Shown: one piece after another, positions 55,807 through 64,000 of the stretch | Layout of the letters: every line of letters begins with the position of its first letter | Position numbering within the stretch: the stretch's first letter is position 1 | From: Rhodococcus triatomae BKS 15-14 | Lineage (GTDB): Bacteria; Actinomycetota; Actinomycetes; Mycobacteriales; Mycobacteriaceae | Assembly: GCA_000341795.1 (NCBI GenBank) | Contig: AODO01000012.1 | Span: forward strand, 62,001-126,000 | Reading direction: 5' to 3' | Length of the DNA: 64,000 bases | Program-made: the position numbers and the translations under genes | Notes under the pieces: generated by a model | Databases searched by the model: none | What the model was told of the DNA's origin: nothing | Seen by the model: the letters and a program-made list of their open reading frames with translations, nothing else

Positions 55807-56729
55807 GCGACCCCGGGGACGGCGCCGGGACGGGGACCCGCGCGAGCGGACTCGCGGCGGGTGTCGCCGCCTACGCGGCGTGGGGGATGTTCCCGCTGTT
55901 CTTCGGACTCCTGGCCTCGGCGGGCGCCGTGGAGGTGCTCGCCCACCGGATGCTGTGGACAGTGGTGGCGATGCTGGGCGTCGCGGCGCTGACGGGTCGG
56001 CTGGCGCGGCTTCGTGGGCTGGGTGCGCGGACCACGGCGATGGTGGTCGCCGCTGCGGTGTCGATCTCGATCAACTGGGGCGTCTACATCTACGGCGTCA
56101 CCTCGGGTCAGGTCGTCGAATCCGCCCTCGGATACTTCGTGAATCCGCTCGTCGCGGTCCTGCTGGGACTGGTCGTGCTGCGTGAACGCATCACGCGGTG
56201 GCAGGGGGTGGCCGTCGCGCTGGGCACCGCGGCGGTGGTGGTGCTCACCGTCGACTACGGGCGTCCGCCGTGGATCGCGCTGATCCTCGCGGTCAGCTTC
56301 GGCATCTACGGGTTGGTGAAGAAGACCATCCCGCTGGACCCGGTGACGAGCCTGACGGCGGAGGGCGTCGTGACGGCGCCGTTCGCGATCGGGTACCTGG
56401 TGTGGCTTGCCGTGGTCGGGCAGAGCACGTTCGCGGCCGACGGGCCGGGTCACGCGGCACTGCTGGTGGCGTCGGGGCTGGTGACGGCGGTGCCGCTGTT
56501 GTTGTTCGGGTTCGCGGCGCAGCGCCTCCCGCTCGTGACACTCGGCATCATCCAGTACCTGAACCCGGCGATGCAGATGACCTGGGGTGTGGTGCTCCTG
56601 CACGAGGACATGCCGGGGTCGCGGTGGATCGGTTTCGGGCTGATCTGGCTGGCGCTGTTGGTGTTCACCCTCGACGCGGTGCGACGTGTGCGCCGCAGCA
56701 GGCAGGCTGTGACCACTCCGGTCGGGTGA
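55803..56729 (+). CDS. rarD: RarD/EamA-family transporter
   Basis: 308 residues with ten predicted membrane helices in two EamA halves. The opening [18 protein letters not shown] and later [38 protein letters not shown] and [20 protein letters not shown] are RarD signatures. These are drug/metabolite-type exporters or importers whose substrate is not defined for RarD. GTG 55803 overlaps the previous stop. Last gene of the lspA operon; dnaE1 follows after 202 bases. Confidence 0.9.
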   Translation: MSDPGDGAGTGTRASGLAAGVAAYAAWGMFPLFFGLLASAGAVEVLAHRMLWTVVAMLGVAALTGRLARLRGLGARTTAMVVAAAVSISINWGVYIYGVTSGQVVESALGYFVNPLVAVLLGLVVLRERITRWQGVAVALGTAAVVVLTVDYGRPPWIALILAVSFGIYGLVKKTIPLDPVTSLTAEGVVTAPFAIGYLVWLAVVGQSTFAADGPGHAALLVASGLVTAVPLLLFGFAAQRLPLVTLGIIQYLNPAMQMTWGVVLLHEDMPGSRWIGFGLIWLALLVFTLDAVRRVRRSRQAVTTPVG

Positions 56730-56866
56730 TCGCGCGCGGCTCGCCCGTGAGGGGAGGGGCGACGCACTCGTGGCAGCGGCCCGCGCGGGCCCGGTGAGTG
56801 GGCGATACCACGCCGCTCGTTCGCCGATGCACGGCGAGCGTGCCCGAACGCGTCGGCCCGAGCGCC

Positions 56867-56872
56867 TACACT
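56867..56872 (+). promoter_or_regulatory. Candidate -10 box of dnaE1
   Basis: TACACT lies 60 bases before GTG 56932, in the 202-base gap after rarD. A 14-base palindrome GGCCCGCGCGGGCC is further upstream at 56778-56791. The -35 is not clear. Confidence 0.4.
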
Positions 56873-56931
56873 CGGGAGGCTTCCAGATCCCTTCCCGAGC
56901 AGCTTCGGGTCCAGAGCACGGAGAGGCGCGC

Positions 56932-59900
56932 GTGTCCGACTCGTTCGTTCATCTGCACAATCACACCGAGTACTCGATGCTCGACGGCGCGGCGAAGGTC
57001 GGACCGCTGTTCAAGGAGGCCGAGCGGCTCGGCATGACCGCGGTCGGCATGACCGACCACGGAAACATGTACGGGGCCAGCGAGTTCTACAACAAGGCGA
57101 AATCCGCGGGGATCAAGCCGATCATCGGCATCGAGGCGTACATCGCGCCCGAGTCCCGGTTCAACACCAAGCGCGTCCTGTGGGGCGACCCGAGCCAGAA
57201 GTCGGACGACGTCTCGGGCTCCGGCTCGTACACCCACATGACGATGGTCGCGGAGAACGCGACCGGGGTGCGGAACCTGTTCAAGCTCTCCTCGCGGGCG
57301 TCGATCGAGGGTCAGCTCGGCAAGTGGGCCCGCATGGACGAGGAGATCATCGCCGAGCACCACGAGGGCATCATCGCGACCACAGGGTGCCCGTCGGGGG
57401 AGATCCAGACCCGGCTGCGTCTCGGTCACGACCGCGAGGCGCTCGAGGCGGCGGCGAAGTGGCAGGAGATCTGGGGCAAGGACAACTTCTTCCTGGAGTT
57501 GATGGACCACGGACTGTCGATCGAGCGGCGGGTCCGCGAAGGTCTGCTCCACATCGGCAAGACGCTGGGCATCCCTCCGCTCGCGACCAACGACTGCCAC
57601 TACGTCACCAAGGACGCCGCCGAGAACCACGAGGCGCTGCTGTGCATCCAGACCGGCAAGACCCTGTCGGATCCGACCAGGTTCAAGTTCGACGGTGACG
57701 GCTACTACCTGAAGTCGGCGCAGGAGATGCGGACGCTGTGGGACGGGGAGGTCCCCGGCGCCTGCGACAACACGCTGCTGATCGCGGAGCGGGTGCAGCC
57801 GTACGACGAGGTGTGGGAGCACCGGGACCGGATGCCGATCTTCCCGGTTCCCGACGGGCACACGCAGCAGTCGTATCTGCATCACGAGGTGATGCGGGGC
57901 CTGCGTGAGACCCGCTTCCCGGGACGCGAGGTCCCGGAGGAGTACGTCACCAGGGCCGAGTACGAGATCGGCGTCATCAACGAGATGGGTTTCCCGGCCT
58001 ACTTCCTCGTCGTCGGTGACCTCATCAACCACGCGAAGGACGTCGGCATCCGGGTCGGACCCGGTCGTGGCTCGGCCGCCGGCTCGCTCGTCGCGTACGC
58101 GATGGGTATCACCAACATCGACCCGATCCCGCACGGTCTGCTGTTCGAGCGGTTCCTCAACCCCGAGCGCGTCTCGATGCCCGACATCGACATCGACTTC
58201 GACGATCGCCGCCGCGGTGAGATGGTTCGCTACGCCACCGACAAGTGGGGTTCGGACAAGGTCGCGCAGGTGATCACGTTCGGCACCATCAAGACGAAGG
58301 CCGCCATCAAGGACTCCGCGCGGGTCCAGTTCGGGCAGCCGGGTTTCGCGATCGCGGACCAGATCACGAAGGCGCTGCCGCCGCCGATCATGGCCAAGGA
58401 CATCTCGGTGTCCGGCATCACGGACCCGGAGCACGAGCGGTACAAGGAGGCCGTCGAGGTCCGGGCGCTGATCGACTCCAATCCGGACGTCGCGAAGATC
58501 TACCAGACCGCCAAGGGGCTCGAGGGTCTGATCCGCAACGCAGGCGTGCACGCCTGCGCGGTGATCATGTCCTGCGAGCCGCTCACGGACGCGATCCCGG
58601 TCTGGAAGCGCGCCCAGGACGGCGCGATCATCACGGGCTGGGACTATCCGTCGTGCGAGGCCATCGGCCTGCTGAAGATGGACTTCCTCGGTTTGCGCAA
58701 CCTCACGGTGCTCGGTGACGCCATCGAGAACCTGAAGGCCAACCGGGGCATCGACCTGGACCTGGACGCCCTTCCGCTGGACGATCCGGCGACCTACGAG
58801 CTGCTCGCCCGCGGCGACACCCTGGGTGTGTTCCAGCTCGACGGCACCGCGATGCGCAGCCTGCTCAAGCTGATGAAGCCGACCGGCTTCGAGGACATCG
58901 TCGCCGTCCTCGCGCTGTACCGGCCGGGTCCGATGGGTGTGAACGCGCACACGGACTACGCGAAGCGCAAGAACGGTCTGCAGGAGGTCAAGCCGATCCA
59001 TCCGGAGCTCGAGGAGCCGCTCAAGGAGATCCTCGCCGAGACCTTCGGTCTGATCGTGTATCAGGAGCAGATCATGCAGATCGCGCAGAAGGTGGCCGGG
59101 TACTCGCTCGGCCAGGCCGACCTGCTGCGCCGCGCGATGGGCAAGAAGAAGAAGGAGATCCTCGACGAGGCGTACGACGGCTTCGCGGCGGGCATGAAGG
59201 AGAACGGCTTCTCCCAGGGCGCGATCACGGCGCTGTGGGACACCGTCCTGCCGTTCGCCGGCTACGCGTTCAACAAGTCGCACGCCGCGGGCTACGGCCT
59301 GGTGTCGTTCTGGACCGCGTACTTCAAGGCGAACTACCCGTCCGAGTACATGGCGGCGCTGCTCACGTCCGTCGGCGACGACAAGGACAAGTCGGCGATC
59401 TACCTCGCGGACTGCCGGTCGATGGGCATCACCGTGCTCCCGCCGGACGTCAACGAGTCGGTGGTCAACTTCGCCTCGGTCGGGGAGGACATCCGGTTCG
59501 GCATGGGCGCCGTCCGCAACGTCGGCGCGAACGTGGTCGAGTCGATCATCTCGGCGCGCACCGAGAAGGGGAAGTACACCGACTTCTCCGACTACCTGAA
59601 CAAGATCGACGCGCAGGCGTGCAGCAAGAAGGTGACGGAGTCGCTGGTCAAGGCCGGCGCGTTCGACTCCCTGAATCATCCCCGCAAGGGCCTGTTCCTG
59701 GTGCACACCGATGCCATCGACGCCGTGATGGGCACCAAGAAGGCGGAGGCGGCCGGGCAGTTCGACCTGTTCGGCGGGGCCGACGCCGACGAGTCGGTCA
59801 CCTCGGTGTTCAACGTGAAGGTGCCCGACGAGGAGTGGGACACCAAGCATCGGCTGGCGTTGGAGCGGGAGATGCTCGGCCTGTACGTGTCGGGTCACCC

Positions 59901-60477
59901 GCTGGACGGTGTCGAGCACGTCATCGCCGCGCAGACGGACACCCCGATCGCCGCGATCCTCGAGGGTCAGGCCGGCGACGGCGCACAGGTCACCGTCGGC
60001 GGCATCCTCGCGTCGGTGACACGCAGGATCAACAAGAACGGATTGACCTGGGCCGCAACGGAACTCGAAGGTGTCGGCGGAGCGTCCGTCGAAGTGATCT
60101 TCTTCCCGCAGGCGTACGCCGTCTACGGGATGGACATCGCCGAGGACTCCGTGGTCCTGGTGAAGGGCCGCGTCAACGTCCGCGACGAGCGGGTCTCGAT
60201 CATCGCCAACGACCTGGCGGTGCCGGATCTGTCGGCGATCGGTGTCGCGAAACCGCTCGCGGTGAGCCTGCCGACGCGGCTGTGCACCCCCGACAAGGTC
60301 GGGGCGCTGAAGCAGGTGCTCTCGAAGCATCCGGGTACCTCGGACGTGCACCTGCGTCTGATCAGCGGCACCCGGATCACGATGCTCAAGCTCGACGACA
60401 GCCTGCGGGTGGAGCCGTCGTCGGCGCTGATGGGTGACCTGAAGGCGCTGCTCGGCCCGAGCTGCCTCAGCGCGTAG
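56932..60477 (+). CDS. dnaE1: DNA polymerase III alpha subunit
   Basis: 1181 residues, replicative C-family polymerase. N-terminal PHP exonuclease domain ([19 protein letters not shown]) with intact metal ligands, as in mycobacterial DnaE1, whose PHP domain proofreads. Palm catalytic acids lie in [12 protein letters not shown] (417-425), with [18 protein letters not shown] before and a later Asp near 550-560. The C-terminus has tandem HhH, an OB fold ([20 protein letters not shown]) and a clamp-binding region. GTG 56932 has GGAGAGG five bases upstream; the open frame to 56770 is not used. Confidence 0.97.
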   Translation: MSDSFVHLHNHTEYSMLDGAAKVGPLFKEAERLGMTAVGMTDHGNMYGASEFYNKAKSAGIKPIIGIEAYIAPESRFNTKRVLWGDPSQKSDDVSGSGSYTHMTMVAENATGVRNLFKLSSRASIEGQLGKWARMDEEIIAEHHEGIIATTGCPSGEIQTRLRLGHDREALEAAAKWQEIWGKDNFFLELMDHGLSIERRVREGLLHIGKTLGIPPLATNDCHYVTKDAAENHEALLCIQTGKTLSDPTRFKFDGDGYYLKSAQEMRTLWDGEVPGACDNTLLIAERVQPYDEVWEHRDRMPIFPVPDGHTQQSYLHHEVMRGLRETRFPGREVPEEYVTRAEYEIGVINEMGFPAYFLVVGDLINHAKDVGIRVGPGRGSAAGSLVAYAMGITNIDPIPHGLLFERFLNPERVSMPDIDIDFDDRRRGEMVRYATDKWGSDKVAQVITFGTIKTKAAIKDSARVQFGQPGFAIADQITKALPPPIMAKDISVSGITDPEHERYKEAVEVRALIDSNPDVAKIYQTAKGLEGLIRNAGVHACAVIMSCEPLTDAIPVWKRAQDGAIITGWDYPSCEAIGLLKMDFLGLRNLTVLGDAIENLKANRGIDLDLDALPLDDPATYELLARGDTLGVFQLDGTAMRSLLKLMKPTGFEDIVAVLALYRPGPMGVNAHTDYAKRKNGLQEVKPIHPELEEPLKEILAETFGLIVYQEQIMQIAQKVAGYSLGQADLLRRAMGKKKKEILDEAYDGFAAGMKENGFSQGAITALWDTVLPFAGYAFNKSHAAGYGLVSFWTAYFKANYPSEYMAALLTSVGDDKDKSAIYLADCRSMGITVLPPDVNESVVNFASVGEDIRFGMGAVRNVGANVVESIISARTEKGKYTDFSDYLNKIDAQACSKKVTESLVKAGAFDSLNHPRKGLFLVHTDAIDAVMGTKKAEAAGQFDLFGGADADESVTSVFNVKVPDEEWDTKHRLALEREMLGLYVSGHPLDGVEHVIAAQTDTPIAAILEGQAGDGAQVTVGGILASVTRRINKNGLTWAATELEGVGGASVEVIFFPQAYAVYGMDIAEDSVVLVKGRVNVRDERVSIIANDLAVPDLSAIGVAKPLAVSLPTRLCTPDKVGALKQVLSKHPGTSDVHLRLISGTRITMLKLDDSLRVEPSSALMGDLKALLGPSCLSA

Positions 60478-60596
60478 CTGCATCGTCGGGTCCGGGCTAC
60501 CGGAGCATCGACCCGTGACGGATGGCATGGGTCGCCGGGGTCACCGCACGGTGCGCTGGCAACGCCTTGATTCGGGACGCGAGGGTTCCCGGGTCG

Positions 60597-60833
60597 TCAG
60601 TGTGTGTCGGACGACCGGTGCGTGGGCTGCAGGCGGCGAACCCACCACACCACGACCGTCGCGCCCGCGGCGGTGAGGGCTGCGGGCTGCAGCGCGCCCG
60701 TGACGACAAGCACGGCCAGGAACACCAGCAGCCCGACGGCGAGTGCCTCGAGCTTGTAGAGAGGCCACGACGTACCGGCGATGTCGATCGTGCCGGTGGG
60801 GCGCGTCGAGTGAGTGAGGCCGATGGTGGTCAT
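60597..60833 (-). CDS. Small membrane protein of unknown function
   Basis: 78 residues. Hydrophilic N-terminus (TTIGLTHSTRPTGTIDIAG), then two membrane helices (LEALAVGLLVFLAVLVVTG, AALTAAGATVVVWWVRRL) and a short basic tail. ATG 60833 has TAGCCT six bases upstream, a leaderless start, which supports it being real. It is convergent with dnaE1 and divergent from the nitroreductase. No family recognised. Confidence 0.7.
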   Translation of the reverse strand: MTTIGLTHSTRPTGTIDIAGTSWPLYKLEALAVGLLVFLAVLVVTGALQPAALTAAGATVVVWWVRRLQPTHRSSDTH

Positions 60834-60839
60834 GGATTC

Positions 60840-60845
60840 AGGCTA
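60840..60845 (-). promoter_or_regulatory. -10 box, leaderless promoter of the small membrane protein gene
   Basis: TAGCCT on the minus strand ends six bases before ATG 60833. Confidence 0.5.
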
Positions 60846-60944
60846 CCGGGCAACCGAGGTTTCGGTCTACCCAACATCTTGTCGCGGGTGCGGTGATCCT
60901 CGTCTCGCGCTGCGGACCCCGCGGCGTCGGTGTTCACTGGAACC

Positions 60945-61379
60945 ATGCCGCTGACAGGTGAATACGTACCCAGTCCGAGCTCGTGGGCCGCGGAGCAGGT
61001 CGAGCTCTACGAGAAGTCCGGAGGCACCGAGGGCACCACGATGCAGGGCAAGCCGGTGGTGATCCTGACGACCGTCGGCGCGAAGTCCGGCAAGCTCCGC
61101 AAATCGCCTCTCATGCGGGTCGAACACGACGGCCGCTACGCCGTCGTCGCCTCGCTCGGCGGCGCCCCGAAGAATCCGGTCTGGTACCACAACGTCCTCG
61201 CCAACCCCCATGTCGAGCTCCAGGACGGCACCACCAAGCAGGACATGATCGCCCGTGAGGTCACCGGCGACGAGAAGGCGCAGTGGTGGGAACGCGCGGT
61301 CGCGGCGTGGCCCGACTACGCCGAGTACCAGAAGAAGACGGACAGGCAGATTCCGGTGTTCGTGCTCGAACCCGCGTGA
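60945..61379 (+). CDS. Deazaflavin (F420)-dependent nitroreductase family protein
   Basis: 144 residues, DUF385/Ddn split-barrel family. Blocks seen: [40 protein letters not shown] with the phosphate-binding KSGKx[22 protein letters not shown], and [20 protein letters not shown] at the end. These enzymes use reduced F420 to reduce quinones or nitro compounds at the membrane. ATG 60945 has TTCACT six bases upstream, a weak leaderless -10. poxB begins 12 bases after its stop, so they probably share a transcript. Confidence 0.88.
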   Translation: MPLTGEYVPSPSSWAAEQVELYEKSGGTEGTTMQGKPVVILTTVGAKSGKLRKSPLMRVEHDGRYAVVASLGGAPKNPVWYHNVLANPHVELQDGTTKQDMIAREVTGDEKAQWWERAVAAWPDYAEYQKKTDRQIPVFVLEPA

Positions 61380-61391
61380 CAGGAGGCCGGG

Positions 61392-63158
61392 ATGGCGCTG
61401 CGAACCGTTGCCGACCAGCTCGTCGCCCAGCTCGTCGACGCGGGCGTGCGCCGCATCTACGGCATCGTCGGTGACAGTCTCAACCCGATCGTCGATGCGG
61501 TGCGCCGGACCGGGGGCGCCGGCAAGGGTGGCATCGACTGGATCCACGTCCGGCACGAGGAGGCCGCGGCGTTCGCGGCGTCCGCCGAGGCGCAGGTCAC
61601 CGGTGAGCTGGCGGTGTGCGCGGGATCCTGCGGGCCCGGCAATCTGCACCTGATCAACGGGTTGTACGACGCCAATCGCTCCGGCGCGCCGGTCCTGGCG
61701 ATCGCCTCGCACATCCCGAGCGTGCAGATCGGGTCCGGCTACTTCCAGGAGACACATCCGGATCGGCTCTTCGTCGAGTGTTCGGTGTACTCCGAACTCG
61801 TCGCCTCGCCCGCGCAGTCTCCGCGTGTTGTGCAGAGCGCGATGCAGCATGCGATCGCCGGACCCGGGGTCGCCGTCGTCACCCTGCCCGGCGACGTCGC
61901 CGATCTCCCGGCCGAGGGCACGCCCGCACCGCTGGTCCGCACGCGCCCGGCCGCAGTCGTGCCCGCGGCCGAGGACGTCGCGGCACTCGCGGCAGCGATC
62001 AACTCCGCGCAGCGGGTGGCGATCTTCGCCGGCTACGGTGTGCGCGGCGCGCGGCCCGAACTGCTCGAGCTCGCCGACACCGTCGGTGCGCCGATCGGGC
62101 ACAGCCTGCGCGGCAAGGAGTGGATCCAGTACGACAACCCCTTCGACGTCGGAATGACGGGTCTGCTCGGATACGGCGCCGCCCACGACGGGATGCACGA
62201 CGCGGACCTGCTGCTCCTCGTCGGCACCGACTTCCCGTACGAGCAGTTCCTCCCCGACGACGTCCCGACGGCGCAGATCGACGTGGACGCGTCCCGGCTC
62301 GGTCGGCGCACCGGGCTCGACCTCGCTGTTCACGGCGACACCGCCAGCACCCTGCGCGCGCTGGCCCCGCTCGTCGAACGGAAGACGGATCGCAGTTTCC
62401 TCGAGGCCCAGCTCGCGAGGCACCGGACCCTCATGGACAAGGTGGTCGGCGCCTACACCGGCGACGTGAAGCAGAAGGTCCCGATTCATCCGGAGTACGC
62501 GGCGTCGATCCTCGACGACGTCGCCGCTCCGGATGCCGTGTTCACCGCCGACACCGGTATGTGCAACGTGTGGACCGCGCGCTACCTGAATCCCAACGGG
62601 GCGCGCCGATTCCTGTCCTCCGCGTTGCACGGGTCGATGGCCAATGCGCTGCCCCATGCGATCGGTGCGCAGGTCGCCAGTCCGGGCAGGCAGGTGATCT
62701 CCATGTCCGGCGACGGCGGACTGTCGATGCTCCTCGGCGAGCTGGTCACGCTCGCGGCGACGGATCTCCCGGTCAAGGTCGTGGTGTTCAACAACTCCAC
62801 TCTGGGCATGGTCAAGCTGGAGATGCTCGTCGACGGTCTGCCCGACTTCGGTGTCGACGTGCCGAACGTGGACTACGCGGCCGTCGCCGGCGCACTCGGG
62901 CTGTTCGCACGCCGCGTCGACGCGCCCGGCGAGATCGAACCGGCGTTGCGCGCGGTCCTGGACCACCCCGGTCCCGCCCTGCTCGACCTGGTGACGGACC
63001 CGATGGCGCTGTCGTTGCCCCCGACGATCACGGCCGGGCAGGTGAAGGGCTTCGCGCTGGCGATGTCGAAGATGGTGATGGGCGGCGGAGCCGGCGAGGC
63101 CGTGAAGATGGCGAAGTCGAATCTGCGGAACATTCCCCGGCCTTCGCAGTTCGGGTAG
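61392..63158 (+). CDS. poxB: Pyruvate:quinone oxidoreductase (pyruvate oxidase, TPP-dependent)
   Basis: 588 residues with the three-domain TPP fold. The catalytic glutamate is in HVRHEEAAAFAASAEAQ (Glu56/57); the FAD/central domain includes RVAIFAGYGVRGARPELLEL; the TPP motif GDGG at 440-443 leads to VVFNNSTLGMVKLEML. The C-terminal stretch FALAMSKMVMGGGAGEAV, AKSNLRN follows E. coli PoxB, whose tail binds the membrane. It oxidises pyruvate to acetate and CO2 and passes electrons to quinone. ATG 61392 has AGGAGG five bases upstream. Acetolactate synthase is the main alternative; the C-terminal match argues against it. Confidence 0.85.
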   Translation: MALRTVADQLVAQLVDAGVRRIYGIVGDSLNPIVDAVRRTGGAGKGGIDWIHVRHEEAAAFAASAEAQVTGELAVCAGSCGPGNLHLINGLYDANRSGAPVLAIASHIPSVQIGSGYFQETHPDRLFVECSVYSELVASPAQSPRVVQSAMQHAIAGPGVAVVTLPGDVADLPAEGTPAPLVRTRPAAVVPAAEDVAALAAAINSAQRVAIFAGYGVRGARPELLELADTVGAPIGHSLRGKEWIQYDNPFDVGMTGLLGYGAAHDGMHDADLLLLVGTDFPYEQFLPDDVPTAQIDVDASRLGRRTGLDLAVHGDTASTLRALAPLVERKTDRSFLEAQLARHRTLMDKVVGAYTGDVKQKVPIHPEYAASILDDVAAPDAVFTADTGMCNVWTARYLNPNGARRFLSSALHGSMANALPHAIGAQVASPGRQVISMSGDGGLSMLLGELVTLAATDLPVKVVVFNNSTLGMVKLEMLVDGLPDFGVDVPNVDYAAVAGALGLFARRVDAPGEIEPALRAVLDHPGPALLDLVTDPMALSLPPTITAGQVKGFALAMSKMVMGGGAGEAVKMAKSNLRNIPRPSQFG

Positions 63159-63283
63159 GGCGTGGCTTCCGATCCCTCCCGGATGCACCCGGGACTCGAC
63201 AGGCGGGATCGGGAGACACGTCCTGCGCGTGTCCAGAGCTGCCCGAGTGATCGCCGCGAGCCGAGAAGTGGCAGCATGGACGG

Positions 63284-64000
63284 GTGTCGAACACCCGAGA
63301 ACTTGCTGACGTGAAGGCTGCGCCGCTCGATGCGCGCGAGATCGATGCCGCCGCGAAGCGAATTTCGGGCGTCATCGACGCGACCCCACTGCAGTTCTGT
63401 CCGAGGCTCTCGGCCGCGACGGGCGCACGCGTCTTCCTCAAGCGGGAGGACCTGCAGATCGTCCGCTCGTTCAAGATTCGCGGCGCCTACAACCTGATCG
63501 TGCAGCTCAGCGACGCGGAGCGTGCCGCGGGCGTGGTGTGCGCCAGCGCAGGCAATCACGCGCAGGGCGTTGCCTACGCGTGCAGCAGCATGGGGATCCG
63601 CGGCCGGATCTACGTCCCCGCCAACACCCCGAAGCAGAAGCGCGACCGGATCCTCACTCACGGTGCGGGCCTCGTCGAGCTGATCGCGACGGGTCAAACC
63701 TACGACGCGGCGGCCGAGGCGGCGGTCGCGGACGCCCGCCGGACCGGTGCCACGATGGTGCCCCCCTTCGACGATCCGCGAACCGCCGCCGGCCAGGGCA
63801 CCATCGCCGCGGAGATCCTGGACCAGCTCGGTGAGGAGCCGGGAACGGTCATCGTTCCGGTCGGTGGTGGCGGTCTCATCGCCGGAATCGCCACGTACCT
63901 GCAGGAGCGGTCACCGCGGACGGCGATCGTCGGTGTGGAACCGAGCGGCGCGGCGTCGATGACGGCGGCGCTGGTGGCGGGGGCGCCGGTGACACTCCCC
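63284..64000 (+). CDS. ilvA: Threonine ammonia-lyase (threonine deaminase), N-terminal part
   Basis: The gene runs off the right edge; 239 codons are here with the frame open throughout. PLP fold type II: the cofactor lysine is Lys64 in VRSFKIRGAYN, ASAGNHAQGVAYACS binds substrate carboxylate, and VIVPVGGGGLIAGIATYL is the phosphate glycine loop. It turns threonine into 2-oxobutanoate for isoleucine synthesis. GTG 63284 gives SNTRELADVKAAPL; CAGCAT six bases upstream may be a leaderless -10. Whether the C-terminal ACT-like regulatory domain is present cannot be seen. Confidence 0.92.
   Translation, partial: MSNTRELADVKAAPLDAREIDAAAKRISGVIDATPLQFCPRLSAATGARVFLKREDLQIVRSFKIRGAYNLIVQLSDAERAAGVVCASAGNHAQGVAYACSSMGIRGRIYVPANTPKQKRDRILTHGAGLVELIATGQTYDAAAEAAVADARRTGATMVPPFDDPRTAAGQGTIAAEILDQLGEEPGTVIVPVGGGGLIAGIATYLQERSPRTAIVGVEPSGAASMTAALVAGAPVTLP

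Noticed and set aside
56866-60528. A 1220-codon open frame antisense to dnaE1, and similar long frames antisense to ileS (46442-49309) and across 2685-4031
   Set aside because: In GC-rich DNA the frame opposite a coding strand is often open. The translations are Arg/His/Asp-rich with no recognisable domain, while the sense strands encode clear full-length enzymes.
61392-63158. Acetolactate synthase (ilvB-like) for the TPP enzyme
   Set aside because: Although ilvA is next door, the C-terminal region follows PoxB and there is no ilvN-type small subunit gene nearby.

Overview
The window is chromosomal DNA from a high-GC actinobacterium of the mycolic-acid group, most likely Rhodococcus or a close relative. 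This rests on gene content and order, not on a search. The left two thirds follows the Mycobacterium tuberculosis block Rv2187-Rv2144c almost gene for gene: fadD15, the Rv2186c-Rv2182c lipid genes, mptC, Rv2179c, aroG, pknL, Rv2175c, mptA, idsA2, lppM, Rv2170, Rv2169c, then mraZ to wag31. The right third follows the Rv1536-Rv1559 block (ileS, dinX, lspA, rluD, dnaE1, ilvA), joined directly to wag31. Carotenoid genes of the Rhodococcus type (crtB, crtI, crtO, cruF) are threaded between the envelope genes. I saw no phage, insertion sequence, CRISPR array, tRNA or rRNA, and no stretch of clearly foreign composition.

Layout. 1-9.7 kb: lipid and envelope genes (partial acyl-CoA ligase, two SRPBCC proteins, an ArsA-like ATPase, a ROK kinase, an acyltransferase, a mannosyltransferase), then an exoribonuclease, the class II DAHP synthase and two small accessory genes. 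9.6-24.9 kb: a PASTA-bearing Ser/Thr kinase divergent from its likely substrate, an SDR, then two carotenoid/envelope operons flanking metF. The second of these, GNAT-crtO-cruF-lppM-GT2, starts beside a perfect LexA (SOS) palindrome. A HEPN-family gene lies on the other side. 25-46.4 kb: the division and cell-wall (dcw) cluster, mraZ-rsmH-ftsL-ftsI-murE-murF-mraY-murD-ftsW-murG-murC-ftsQ-ftsZ-pgeF-yggS-sepF-yggT-wag31, mostly joined by 4-base start/stop overlaps. MraZ operator repeats precede mraZ. 46.4-64 kb: ileS behind an isoleucine T-box, DNA polymerase IV, three lipoprotein genes next to the lipoprotein signal peptidase lspA, rluD, rarD, dnaE1, a deazaflavin-type nitroreductase, pyruvate:quinone oxidoreductase and the start of ilvA.

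How the genes work together. The mur, fts, mraY and wag31 genes make lipid II and drive septation and polar growth. mptA and mptC build lipomannan and lipoarabinomannan mannan. idsA2, crtB, crtI, crtO, cruF and the GT2 could form a ketolated, hydroxylated and glycosylated carotenoid; the lycopene cyclase must lie elsewhere. Regulation visible in the DNA includes MraZ boxes, a translational ileS T-box, a LexA box, several intrinsic terminators, and at least nine genes whose -10 box sits 6-7 bases before the start codon, which predicts leaderless mRNAs.

Limits. All functions were assigned by reading the translated proteins and recalling family features; nothing was searched. Start codons were chosen from Shine-Dalgarno spacing, leaderless -10 boxes and start/stop overlaps, and could be off by a few codons.
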